The notes under the pieces were generated by a model. The model did not search any database and had not been told where the DNA came from. It saw nothing but the letters and a program-made list of their open reading frames with translations. From Serinus canaria (Eukaryota > Chordata > Aves > Passeriformes > Fringillidae): DNA of 64,000 nucleotides. The stretch is from positions 17,535,719 through 17,599,718 of the forward strand of contig NC_066323.1 in NCBI RefSeq assembly GCF_022539315.1, given 5' to 3'. Position 1 is the first letter of the stretch, and each line of letters starts with the position of its first letter. The translations under genes and the position numbers were made by a program. Shown here one piece after another: positions 1 to 12,691 of the stretch.

Positions 1-2537
1 ATCATAGGCTTGATAAGGAAAGGAGACAAAACAACTTTGCAAAGCTGTATAGTGCGAAAAAGGAAGATGTTTTCCCTCCTGTTATTCCACAAAATTACCT
101 TATACAAAGTATTTTAGTATCCTCACCTGCTAGCTAGGAATAAGGGCAGTAGAGATACATTCCAGTAGTGAGATCCTTGGTTGCTCTAGTTTACTGAAGG
201 CTGAGGCACTCTTCCTGCTACAATGGTTGGTTCCTTTCCAAATGTGTGTTTGTATGCAGAGGTAGTGAGAGCAACCAGCCTGTGTTCCTTGCAGTTTTCA
301 GTGGGGATTTACTGGGGTTTCCTTCAGGGTAATCCTTCCTTTTCTCTGCTTGTAGGTGACTATTTTCAGGCCAGTCTAAATAAAGCCACCAGACTCCCTT
401 TGATGGAGACTGAAGCAAAGATGTGTTTGAGAGCTCAGATCAGAACAGGAGGCTGGGAGTTCCTGCCTGGTGTTTAGACCCAGACTCAGAAGCCCAAAGC
501 CAACAGTGGCTGTGCTCTGCCCCTGCCATGCCAAAGTCTGTGCTCAGGTCTGCCCTGAAATGCCCTCTCCAGCCAAGGCACTCCAGCCTGGAGGGAGCTG
601 GATTTAACTTAGGCCAGCTTGTTCACAGATCAAGGTCTCATTAAACTGTAAATGATACAAGCAATGTTTCCTGGTTCCCTGTTTTAAGGAATAGTTTTCG
701 AAGCAGAATTAATACCTCCATTTGCAAGGGATGAGGTGAACTGATATGGTACAAAAGACTGTGCTTTCAAGAGCACTTTAGTTCCATTAAGTGAGATACA
801 GTAATAGGCTGGGAAAAGCTCATGAATGATTTTCCAGTTGCATTCCTCTCACTGTCACATTTTCTCTGCCAAACCTGTGGTTCTCAGAAGAGGTCTTTAC
901 TGACAAGAATCAAGTCCCACTGCAAATGACAACTGCATTTTCTCTATTTCATTAGTGTCTCCAGCCAGCCAGCAAAACTGGCCACTTTGTAGTTTGTCAT
1001 AGTCTTGGAAACTAATTTAATCCTGCCCTGTGAAACGACCCCTTACTAGAATGTACTGTATAACTGGCATGGCACGTGGATTTTCCATCCCAGATATGGC
1101 AGAGATCATATAATCATAGAGGAAATAGTGAGAGTAAAGTCATGTCAGTCATGGAAGAGGTTATTTTAACTCGCCAAAAATGCATTGTGTCTCCAAAAGA
1201 GAGGAGCATTTTCTCTCTCCTTGGACATAAAAGAGTCATTGGTTTAAAAAGAAATCAATTATACACACCCACTGTTCATCAGTTGTCACCTCATCACAGG
1301 GTGAAAATTAGTTTTAGCAGTTCACTCCAACTGGGTGGAGGGCAGGCTGCAAGGATTTGGAAAAGCCAGGGAAGTAAAACAGATAAAGGCATTAAAAGGC
1401 AATATATAGAGCCACAATCTCAGTTCAGCTTGGGAAAGTGCTGCTGTTTGAGGGAGGCATGTTTGCAGTGGTTGTAAATGGCAAAGTGGGAAAGGAAACA
1501 GATGTTTGATTCATCCCTACATTTGCAGAGAAATCCTGAAGCTAGCTTGAAAGTTTTTATTAATTTTATTTTGTTTTATTGAGTACAATGTAGCAATGCA
1601 ACATTCACCTAAAATGTTATACAATTATATCACTGATACAAAAAGATAGCAGAGGGATTGAACTGGAATTCTGTAGACTGAAAAAAAGATAATTAGGCAA
1701 TAGTGTGAATATTTTAAAAACTCTGCAAGATTTGGCATGTAAGTGAAAATGAAGATTTGCTAGAGATCGATTATTTGAATATCTCATGATACTATCAGTG
1801 TTATCAATAACATATATATTACTCAATATTATTTTATAAAATAGAATAATATAAAATATACTATTATTTAACTTTGTGGACAAGTTTTCAATAGAATCCT
1901 GAAAACCTATGAATCAAGCATCTTTGTCTTGCTTTCTTTTTAATTTGTTGTTATTGAGGCAGAGAGGAAATATTCCATGCCCATGACCTATTCTCCTGGT
2001 GGAAAGGAAAAGCCTCATGTCAGAGTCACTGTGCTGTGCACAACAGGTGACTGTGTATATCTAAGGCCCCATAATATTAGTTCTGTATTGTAACAAATAA
2101 ATCTTAGACTAAAATATCCATAAACCTTTTCAGATGTTGTGGAATCACTGTGAGTTTGTACTCTGTAAAGGACAACGGATCAAGTTATTCCAGCCAAAGG
2201 GAGAGCTGTGCTCTTCTCCAGTCCCTGCTATTTTGGGGATGCTCCAACAGGGGTTACCTGGTTGAAAAGATGTACATTTTATTAAATAACAGTTTCTCAC
2301 AGGATGTGTTGGACTTGCTAAGAGGTCAAAGTGGCAAAGACACAGGTCTCAGTAAAATGCCAGTCATCATTTCTCTGAAAGCTTTGCTGATACACACATG
2401 TGTGTGAGAACACTTAGCACTGAAGGAGAGAAAGATGGGAAGTGGAATCAAATCTCAAAATGTTCAAAGTTTTAAGAAGCTGATGTGTAAACCTGTCCTA
2501 ATGATATAATTTGTACTAGAAAAGAAAATGAGGTAGG

Positions 2538-2552
2538 TAATAATAATAATAA
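2538..2552 (+). repeat. (TAA)5 microsatellite
   Basis: Five exact TAA units, short and probably not very variable. Confidence 0.9.
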
Positions 2553-2974
2553 TTTCCTCTCCACTTGAAATTGAGAAGCTCTTAATGATGGTGAAATAAA
2601 TGCTAACTGATGAGGCCAAGATTATGAGTATTTTGATAGATTAATAATAGAAAGTTAAAACCACTTTAGAATGTTTACCATTAATGTAGATAGCAGCAAG
2701 GCAATAATAGGAACTACTTAGCAATTCTTTCCTATAAGCATGTAAAGGAGCATTGATCTCTGTCCAGGTATTATCTGTGGTTTTGCATTAACTTGCCTGA
2801 TCCTGTGTTTCATTACAGCAAATTTTAACCCCAGGACACTGGGGTATTGGGAACTACTGATACTTAACAGGGGAAGGGTGGGGGGAAAAGGAAAGCACAA
2901 TACCTGTTCTGTGAGCTTTGGGAAGCAGAAAATTCTAAGTGTAGAGTACAGAGCAAAACTATAATTGCAGCTAG

Positions 2975-2988
2975 AAAAAAAAAAAAAA
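2975..2988 (+). repeat. A14 homopolymer
   Basis: Fourteen A followed by CAACAAAAAG. No retroposon body is recognisable to its left. Confidence 0.9.
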
Positions 2989-5340
2989 CAACAAAAAGCC
3001 TGACATCATTGAACGAATTCTATTCTATTCAAATACAGCTAGAGGGCTGATGGCATTGAATAGAGTTTGATTCTCACTAAAAGCCAGGAAACCCACACTT
3101 CTAAATCACCCAAGTGCTTTTGAATGCCTCCACTCCTGCGATTCCTGATTTCTCAGTGATCTGCCTGAGGCTTCAAAAGAACTTCTGTAACTTTGTGAGC
3201 AGAGGGCGAGTCAGGCCTGTGTTTGAGGAGGGGTGAGCTCCTTTCAGACGAGATTAGAGCGCTTTGCTGGCAAGAGAGAGATCCCACCCCACCCACCTTT
3301 GTGATGTGCTGCTGTATCTGCCCTGCGGGGCAGAGTCGGGAAGCAGCTGAGGGAACCAGCAACAAGTACTGGCACAAACAGAGCTGGCACTGCAGGCTCG
3401 GGATTCGGTACAGCAGAGACTTTGACTGACTGAACCAACCATGGAAACCATTCACACTCGCAGTATGCAGCAATCCAAACTGCGTGAGACATGATAACTA
3501 AGTGAAAATTCACCTTGATGATTCCACAAAAAGGAAGGACTTCTGGTTCAGGAATAAAAGAGGCTGTTGGACACAACCCTTGAGACTATCTGAGAAGTGT
3601 TAGAAATATCTACCTGATGAATTTGGGACAGAGTTGCATTACCACGGAATCAGGTCTCTCTTGCACTTCTAACTAGAAGCAGATGCTGGGGAAGCCAACA
3701 CAGGGAAGGCATAAGGAGAGCTGCAGTGAGACTTGCCAAAGGTTCATAAGGCTTGACATCATTTATAGATAAGCAAAGTTTTTTGAACACACCCACAAAG
3801 TGCTCAGAATCGTTGTATTTGCCCAGGTCTGACCATCTCCTCCACTGTTACACCAAAAGAGCTGAGATGATGCAGAACACTCACACCTGTGATTTGTGTG
3901 ATCGTTGAAAGCAAGACATTTAGGGGTTACTTTTGTTTTGCTAAAACCTCAAATGGGCTCAGAAAAATATTTCATTTTGTGGGTACATATCACAGATGTT
4001 TCATATGGTTATAAATTAAAGAGAATCTTACAAACAATATGGGGAAATGGGCATTTTCTTCTTTTTGCTATTTTTCCCTAGGAAACATCAACTCAGACAT
4101 TGATTAAGGCCTAGACATCCGTACCTTCTTCCTGGGAAAGGCCCTTCTGACACTGGTAGCTATTGCCTTTCAAGTCTCAAGACTCAAATATTATTATGTG
4201 TGCTGTGCTTTAAAAAACTTCTTAAAACCAAGTACACATATTTGAGCCTTTAAAAAAAGGTTATTCCAAAAGTATAAATAAAATAATGACTGCTAGACTA
4301 CACTAAATTTTTTCATGGCATTTGCTATACCTTGTGCAGTTTAGTTAACCTTTCCTTTATTCTGAGAAAAGCTTTTGTTTGGACTTAGCATCATTTAACT
4401 ACCCTTTACTAATAATTCTGTATTACAAACCTTTTTTCTTTTTTTAATCCACAGAGAATGCAAAAGTAAATGTTATCAGAGGCAGAATATGTGGTGAATA
4501 GTCTAGGATACTACAAAGCCCAGGAAATCTGCATTTTACTCCTTCCAGACTATTTCTTCCTTTAACTCTGGGTTGGGTAGCAGAATTTTATGCCTTCCTT
4601 AATCCACACTAATTCTGCTGGGGACTGAACCTTCCTATGGACATCCAGTAGGGCAGGGTGGTGTTCACTCCTCAGCTGCTCTTTGCTCCTTAAGACCACT
4701 GGAAATTTGGAAGTTTTTTTGTTTCATTTCTTTTCTTTTCTTAAAGCTTTAATGAATTTTCAAATCAGTTTTGGCCAGAGTAAGAATGTGGCGTGCCCCA
4801 GACATTTCTGTGATATCTTGATCACAGTTCACAGCTGGGTATCCTTCAGGACTGGCCAGAATCTCAACAGTGTTCTGGAACTGTGAGGAGTTTCCCTGTA
4901 TGCAGAACTAATGCTTTGAATTCTTCACCACATTTAGGAGAATTTAGGGGGAAAGTGAGTACATCAGCTTTTGTTACCACAGTTTCATATGAGTAGCTGG
5001 CACTCAAATAGGAATTTATTGTAACTTCAGAGTGTGGTGATCTGAGCTCTTTACACAGGGCTCAGATATACAGCAAAAATACATTCTGGAAGAGAAGAAA
5101 TATGAATTCCATGGCTTCATTATAAATATTGAACAAATATGGAAAAGGATAAATAATTGATTTAAGAGGTGAAACCAACAGCTCTTTTCTCACACAACAG
5201 CCTTAAAACTGTCAAGAGAATGGCACTGAGACCTTGAATTTGTGTTCTTGGCTTCTCACAGCAGAGGGCAGATGATTAGTGGAGTTTGGAATACAGTCAG
5301 ACTTAAGAAGGGTGGAAACTAGGTCAGAAGTGTCCTAATT

Positions 5341-5780
5341 CAGAGGTCTGGGTATGGGTCAGCTGTGGACTTGCTGCCAGGCTGGGTCTCCATGTCCCAG
5401 GCAGCCCTTCCCCACTGTGCTGCAGCCACTCCTGCTCACTGACCCTGCCCTGCCCTGGCATCACCTCTGCAGAACAGGCTCTGCACCCAGCTGGCTCTGG
5501 AGCACTGGGGTTTGGGAACAGAGGCTTCTCTCTCTTGCCTAGGCACTGCTGTCACCTGGAGTTCAGGAACACCTGCTCATCTCCTGGAGGCCTGGCTCAG
5601 CAGGCCCAGTGTGTCTCAATGCTCTGGAATTCCGAGCGCAGAAAGCACAGAAGTCAGCAGAGTTTCATTCTACAACGCTAGCAGAGGAATTACAAGGACA
5701 CTTCTATGGCATAACCAGGCAGCAAAGTGGTGGATATGTGTGTGAGCCTCTTGCAGGCCTCCCAGAGCTGAGCCCAGGGT
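5341..5780. other. GC-richer unassigned block
   Basis: CAGGCTGGGTCTCCATGTCC, CTGACCCTGCCCTGCCCTGG and similar stretches make this block GC-richer than its flanks. Short overlapping open frames exist in several phases, but none has a recognisable protein domain or convincing splice-site pair. No gene is called. Confidence 0.4.
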
Positions 5781-6297
5781 TTCCATTGCTCCAGAGAGTG
5801 TCCTAAGCTGTAGTTTAAGGACAGCTCAGGGATCCAGGGACTCGTGGTCTGCCTTTTGGTAGCAGGAAGGATGTCTGCTTCTGTTAAACTCAAAGAACAA
5901 TCTCTGCAAGGACCAGACTCCAGTCTTTCCATGGGGATGGAATTCAGACTGTGGTGACATCCAGCCTTTACCTCACCCACTAACACTTGGAAACCATGGG
6001 CAGAGGTTTATCCTGAGTGACCTGGCTGAGGAGGCACAGTCTGTGGTCCTGTAACCATGCCATTGCCAAGGCCTCAGCTGGGATCTGCAATGTTTTGATG
6101 AACCTGTTGGGGCTGGCACAGCCTGCTGCACTGGGCTCTAATTGGCTGCAATGAGGAGCTAATTTGATGATAATTATCAAAGCATTGTCTTCTCAGGTGC
6201 AAGAGCAGGACACACTCATGGCTCCCACATGAGCTTCCAGATCTGATCATTCCCTACCTACCTGGGGGCCTCGCTTTAACAGTGTACCAGGAAATGA

Positions 6298-6364
6298 AGT
6301 GCATAAATAGTATGTACAGAAATGGTATATTCAGCATATATAGTGCATAAATTGTATATTCAGC
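6298..6364 (+). repeat. Local partial duplication
   Basis: AGTGCATAAAT occurs at 6298 and 6342. GTATATTCAGC occurs at 6325 and 6354. The second copy lacks about 15 bases present between these two words in the first. Confidence 0.8.
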
Positions 6365-6984
6365 TCCTTAAAAATGCTCAGGTCTGTCTCCAGGAGAGTC
6401 CATACAATTGCATTTCCAAAGCTGTAACCTCTACACCCTGGGAGTGCCTCAAGGTGGAGGTGGCATTTAAATTTTACTGTGAACATACCTTTTGCCCTGA
6501 GGCCTAATGTGTATAACAAAACCTGTGGGTGCAGAACCAGAATTGAAAACCAAACCCCAACAAGATGATTCTCAGATCCCAAACAGTTTGCAGAGCCACA
6601 GATTGGATACAGTCCCAAGTAACTCAAAGTTCTCACAGGTGAGAGGGAGGCTGAGGCTGATAGAGCTCTGAGAGGTCCTCTCCCACCTGAATGGTGACTC
6701 TAAATAGGTTTGCCATGGGATCCCTGAGAAATGGTCAATATTTACTTGTCAGAATCAGTTTTATAATCACTTTTCAAAGTAAAGTTGCACTTCAAAGAGG
6801 TGCTGTCCTTTCCCTAAGTATAATTTCCCTAAATCAGCAGATCACTGGGCAACTGAAATAATAGTATTCTACTTTCAATTAAATTCTAACCTGTTCCGTT
6901 CCCTTCTCTGGAATACAACTCAGACACAAACTGAAATGAAAACAAAACCCCATTCAGTGGTGGCACGGAAGAGCCAGTGCTCAG

Positions 6985-7006
6985 AACAGTGCTCCAGAGC
7001 ACTGTT
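6985..7006. repeat. Perfect 10-bp inverted repeat, 2-base spacer
   Basis: AACAGTGCTC (6985-6994) and GAGCACTGTT (6997-7006) flank CA. The CAGTGCTC half is also present directly upstream at about 6975-6982, giving a local direct repeat as well. Confidence 0.92.
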
Positions 7007-8409
7007 AAAGGATCAAGGCACAGAACCACTACAAAATAAACCAGCACTACAGATTTTGCAGTAGGTGGGACCATCTGGACCCAGGTAACATCACCCTAAA
7101 CAATCTGCCATCCAGTTGCAACTGGGAAGGAGATAGAAGTCATTTGTGACTCTGAGCTAAAAGGCTGAGATGACAATGTGGATGGACTGCCTGATCCCAG
7201 TACAGAAAATAATTCTTATTTATTATTTTATTATTCCAGGTAATGCCAGTGGAGATGGCCAAGCATCTTCTCCTCTTTTCACCTTGTCTGAATTGTGCCA
7301 TGTACTTAAAAACTGCCAGCTGAACCAAGAGTTGTGTGCTGGTTTCCTCTCTGCAGGTCTGCAGACCAAGCAGAGCACAGTCCAGCTTCTTCCCTGGCTT
7401 TCCAGTAGAGCACTGGAATGATCAGCAACTGCACAGTGCTCTGTGCCTCATTGTTTGTTCTAGAGACAGGACATGGATGTGCCCTGTGAAAATCCCTCTC
7501 TGCTTCTGGCAGAACCAAACACACCACCCTGGATAAGCTGAAAGGGAGCTGTAAATGTGCAGTGAAGCAAAGCAGAGCAGCTCCCAGCACCCAGCCGAGG
7601 GCATGATCCAGTCCCATACAGCTGGCAGTGTCTTCTGATTCTCCATCCTTAAAGTACTCCTTTAAAGGGCTGCAGTCAGAAGGGCTTCTTTGAAGGGCAG
7701 ATAAAGTCACTGTTGAAACCTTTCAGCAGGAAGCCATAGGAGCATTACCAAGAGTGAGGCTTGCTCACACCCTGGAGTTTTAAGAGCAATTTTGAAAATG
7801 TTCTGAGCAATATTAGGAAATAACACTTAACTTTCCGTGCAAGAACTGTCTTGTTGGTGTCATTAAGTTTTACCACACATAAATTATTACCAATTAGGGA
7901 CTAAAGCTGCTTCAAACCCCCCAGAATCCTGACTGACTAGAGGGAAGGCAGGCAACTCATTTGCAGCAACAATAGAAATACTGTAGGATTTGTGTGGTAC
8001 CTTGCTGCACTAGTCTTTCAATTGTGTGATTCATAGTCAGAATTAAAAATCACTAAAGAACACAGAAAGACAGAGAACAATGCCAGATATTCATCTGCTG
8101 TCAGCTGATGTCAATGCTCTGTGCTTCCTGCTATGAGGTGGTGCTACATGAAGATAGGAATGTTTGCAGCAGCCCCACAAAATCAATGCACTGGGTGAAC
8201 CTGGACTGTTTCAGGTTGCAGGTCATTCGTTTCTCAGGTTCTGTGTGGGTGGTTTTGGGCACAAATGAGAGATTCCAAGGCTTACTGGTATAAAGTGTTC
8301 TGAAAGGAATGGGGAAGAATGAATGCCTTTGCAAAATCTTCCTGGTTGCTGCTTAGATTATACTACTTTGATAAAAAATACTTATGGCTCTAATGGGGAA
8401 AGCAATTCC

Positions 8410-8440
8410 AAAAGTATTATAGTAAAAAGATAATACTTTT
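8410..8440. repeat. Perfect 11-bp inverted repeat, 9-base loop
   Basis: AAAAGTATTAT (8410-8420) and ATAATACTTTT (8430-8440) are exact reverse complements around AGTAAAAAG. Confidence 0.92.
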
Positions 8441-10927
8441 ACCTTGAGAGAAATGGTAATATTAGTGAAGGCAGGAGGTAAAAGCAGCAGGTGTCAAATC
8501 TATTGCAAAAAAAAAAGATAAAACAGTAAATGAAAGAATTGAAATAAGGGATTCATTATATTCAGATTGCAAGGGTGAAAATTTCCTTTTCCCATACAGT
8601 CTCAAGAAAAAGCCCATACTGATAATCTTCCCAGCTAATCACCAAAGCACATTTCATTGCTTCTATCTTCTCCTTTGACTTTTTCCAGCCCAGTGGTTGT
8701 TGAAAATGTACAATTACCTGCTTGGTTATCTGCTCTAAGACATTGGATCCAGTCAGTAAGTTTGGACCACATTCACTGTTAGAAAGTTGCAGATGCCTCT
8801 GTGCCTTGGCTGCTGCAGTCCATTTGTGTGCTGGCACACAGAGGGTGCAAATAAAAAAAATCCAAGAGATACTTTGAAATAAAACAGAGATTTCACAGCA
8901 CAGTGTGTGCATTCCTGTCTCCTCTATACTGCCCACTTCCTCTTTGCATTCAGGGATCTATATTCCCCTGGATTCTTAGTTTAAGATGATATAACCTATA
9001 ATTGGACAAGCTTTTGTTTTGACTGCAACTTGTTTTTTCTCCAGTGTCCCCTGCAATTATAAACTCATCATTATTTTTACTTTAATGATATGCTAATTTA
9101 TTTTTAACAAATAAAAGGTAAGGAGAAAAATACTGTTTCATCTCAGACTAGTTAGAACTTGCACTGTGTATCCCTGGAAGGATGTTCCCTGTGTTTCATT
9201 GCACATATCACAGGCACTAGAAGATGCAGTACCTCTTTTTTCAGTTCTCAACTTGTCACTGGGAAAGAAACTATCTCCAGGTTCCCCTGGCAGGTGCACT
9301 AATTCCAGGGTTACAGAACCACCCTGGAGATCTTTTCCCTTGCCTTTCTCCCTGAGAATAGCAATGGCTTCAGATGAAGAAGACACAGACTGTTCAAGAT
9401 CCTGCTGCAATTCAGTGGGAGTGGTGTCTAGGGAAGCAGGAGAACAGGTTTATGGCCTTATCTGCAATCAAAGAGATGCAGTATTGTACACCTATCTCAT
9501 AAATTGCTCATCAGATTAGGACAGGGGCTGTAATTCTTGCATCCTCTTTTGCTGTGGTTTCTTCTTTACGAATTTCCAAAGGGACAGTCTGTAATCAAGG
9601 CTGATTAGAGCTTAATGGCTGAATGTTTGAGCCCAAAAATATGTTGTTTGTACATGTATCTCTATAAGTATAAAATATCAGTTTTCCTGGTGGGATCTTT
9701 CATGGAAATCAGTCTCAGTTGGCAGCAGAGCATCAGCTGGACAGACTTAAGCCTGAAAGTTTTAGGAACTCTTAGTGCCTAAGTATCTTGAAAGATCTAT
9801 GTTTTAAGAAATGCTCATTGTTACCTTATTTGATTCTTTAAGCACCTAGGCATGTTAGGAAAATATTTTTGTGCTTAGTCTGGACCTTTCTTCAGTTGTT
9901 GTCTGCAGCTCTTGCTGGTAAGGTCCTAGTCCAGACCATAATGGTTATTCTTTCTTCCCATCACAGATATTCCCTCTTATTAATTAACCTAATATTAAAG
10001 TGGACTTGTAGTTTGATCATTTATTGTTTGCTTTCTCTTCCTGTCATAGAAACCCTTATTTTTTGCATTCTGATGTATTTCTCAGATACAAAAACATTTT
10101 TATTTGAAACTTGCAAGACCAATTTTTTTCCCCTTTGAATCTGGAGCACCAGGAAGGTCGAGCATCCCAATACCTGCCAAGTTTACCTGACAGGACCACA
10201 GCAAGCACTAAAAAACAAGGAAGATGCATTATCTTACTGCACCATCTCTGAGATACTGAAACAGTCAAAACCACACTGCTTGTGCAAGATCAAGGTCCAA
10301 GACATGCAACATGGTCTGTGTAATACCTGAAAACCTGTGAACAGCCACTTGAGCCTGCACATCCAGGCTTGTCTATTTGTTGTCTTTCCACTGACACAAC
10401 TCTACGCAAAAACCTAGAATGTTGCACAGTATTTGATAAAAATAACTGATATAAATAATTGACATAAATAATCCTTTTATTTTTCCAAAAAATGAAATAT
10501 ATTAAAAAATGGAAATATTTGGGCTGTTGTGCTGTTGTTTTGGTGAGTTGCTTGTTGTTTCATTTCTTCTTGCAGTCAGGTAGAAGAATGATAATACAAC
10601 TGTTTCCAGCCCTTCAGGAGTCAGATTTAGTCCAAACTTATGAAAGATGCAGACCATCATCTTAGCCAAAACACTGCCTAAATTTGTCTTTTTGCTAAAA
10701 TAAGGCCACCTAGAAGATTAAAAGCTTTCTTCTTTGTTTCTGCCTTAAAAAAACATAATTACACCCTAATTTAAAACTCTAATTGAGTGCACTTGTATTG
10801 GTGAGATGTTCTTTTTCCCTTTAGGGACGATATTCCTATTAGTCACACAAGCTGTCTAATCATTTCATGGTCTGTCCATTTCCCCACCCTACACCTCCAT
10901 TATAAATGAGAAAATTAAAGCATCTTC

Positions 10928-10940
10928 TTTTTTTTTTTTT
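10928..10940 (+). repeat. T13 homopolymer
   Basis: Thirteen T after CATCTTC. No SINE or processed pseudogene is recognised beside it. Confidence 0.9.
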
Positions 10941-12671
10941 AAGAGTATCTCAATTATATCCCCATAAATTCAGCAACTGAACATTTCAGTTGAAATAGTA
11001 AGCCATGTCTTTAGCCAGTGTCAGTTATCATTACTCTGCTGATTTCAATGCAGAAAAGATAACTTGCATCAGCTGAGACTGTGACCCATGAAGACAAACT
11101 CACTGAAAAAGTCTAAAAGTAAATAAGGTTTTCAAGCTCAAGAATTTGTGCTCTGCTATAAATGTATACCAGCTGTAATATTAATCTTGAATTTATTAAT
11201 GTTACAAGTTTTTTTTACATTAAAGAACAATTGATGAGATTGCACAAAATAATACTTCACAAAGTACTATGACTATGTCTTTCTGATCAAGGAGATAATA
11301 ATTTTTCTTTAATTAATAAGCCATAAAGATATTACCTTTCCTTTGGTTGTGTAAGTGATGCTATTTGAACTTTGATTTTGCAGTCAGATCAAGGTGAACA
11401 CTTGATAGTCACTCTTTGCCCATAAGCCCATCTTTGCTATCTTTTCTTAGATTTATAGATCTCCCATTTAACTTACTTGTGATAGTGGGATTCTATGAAA
11501 ATATGCCTTTACAGTAAGATCTTAGATTTTACCAAGTGCTTTGAGATGGCCATTTCCACTTGGAGTCACAGGACCATTTTAATGTTGGGTTATTAGGAAA
11601 CTGCATTGTTTATCTTCCACCAAATCACCCATAATTCTGGTAAGGCTTGGGGAAAACAAGAATGTGAATATTTAACTGATTTTCTGAAGCATAAGAATTG
11701 CCTCTGCCTCCCACAGCCATTGCATTGTCTTTGTAAAACAAAAGACACTTTAGCATCTAAGGATTAGCTTTTATTATTTTCCATGCTATGCCTTCAGGCC
11801 TTAATTCATAAACATTATCTTTGTTCTAGGTTTAAAACTTTTAAGAGAAACAAACTTAATTACATATAATGTATGGAAAATTTGGAGTTTAACCACTAAT
11901 CTGTAGCTTGCAGTGAATTTGGATGGAAGGAATTCAAGGCTCTGAAGTGTCACGTTTCTCATGCTTGTCTGCATTGACTACAAGAGTTCTACTTCTCAAT
12001 GAAAATCATCATTTGCTTAAATGAAAGGCAAAGGAGTGAATCTTAAAAGTTTTTGAAATCTGTATCTTTCTTTTGCAAAAATTTATCTATACATATTTCA
12101 GAGAAAATATTAACAATGATTTATTGAAATTTATTGCTGATAAACATTCATTTCTCAGTATTTTTTGTGCTGGATGAGTTAAAAAAAAAAAGGTGCAGAT
12201 CGCTGTTACTTCTATTAATCCTGCTTTCATTGGTTTTTAGGTACAGAACCAAAAGATAAACAGAAATACACTTCAGTGTTGGTAACCATGTCCATAACTC
12301 AGGTAACATCAGACTTCTTCCACAGTTTCCACTAGCTGAGGATCTAGTTCAGGAAATGTTACTTTTCCAGTGCCAGTAATTATTATCACTCTTTCTGCTC
12401 TGTCAGATTTGGAAATATTTGGTCTTATCTTAAACAAGCACATCTGGTGGTGAATCTGAAAAGATGGCTTATTTCAGACCCTGAACTTCCTCACATACAT
12501 GGACCCTGAGGATGTTTAATACAATTAAGGAAAAACTCCAAGGCTGCAAGAAAGGCTCAAAATGAATATTATTTTAGAACTCTAGCCCAAGGCTGCAGTA
12601 TTTAATTGAATTTGTTGAATTTCAGCTAAGTAGGCAACTACCTTTCTGACCTGAGGGAGGCCTGTATGTAT

Positions 12672-12691
12672 TAATAACAGCACTGTTATTA
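12672..12691. repeat. Perfect 9-bp inverted repeat, 2-base spacer
   Basis: TAATAACAG (12672-12680) and CTGTTATTA (12683-12691) flank CA. It is short enough to be chance on its own and is listed as part of the set of tight-looped palindromes. Confidence 0.9.

Larger units (their letters stand above)
1..5340. other. Non-coding DNA, no gene seen
   Basis: AT-rich unique-looking sequence. Open frames are short. The longest (+ strand 1076-1477, 133 codons) shows no known domain and no homopolymer-independent support. Only the TAA repeat and A14 run stand out. The 3.15-3.57 kb part is a little GC-richer, with short open frames on both strands, and is also unassigned. Confidence 0.7.

Noticed and set aside
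1076..1477. 133-codon + strand open frame
   Set aside because: No recognisable domain, ordinary non-coding composition, no convincing splice or promoter context. Frames of this size are expected by chance over 64 kb in six frames.
7306..7710. 134-codon - strand open frame
   Set aside because: Overlaps other short open frames on both strands in a slightly GC-richer patch. The translation resembles no family I know.
8562..8936. 124-codon - strand frame with a segment faintly like a reverse transcriptase (LEQITKQ)
   Set aside because: The short word is not followed by any of the expected CR1 reverse-transcriptase motifs, so I treat it as chance.
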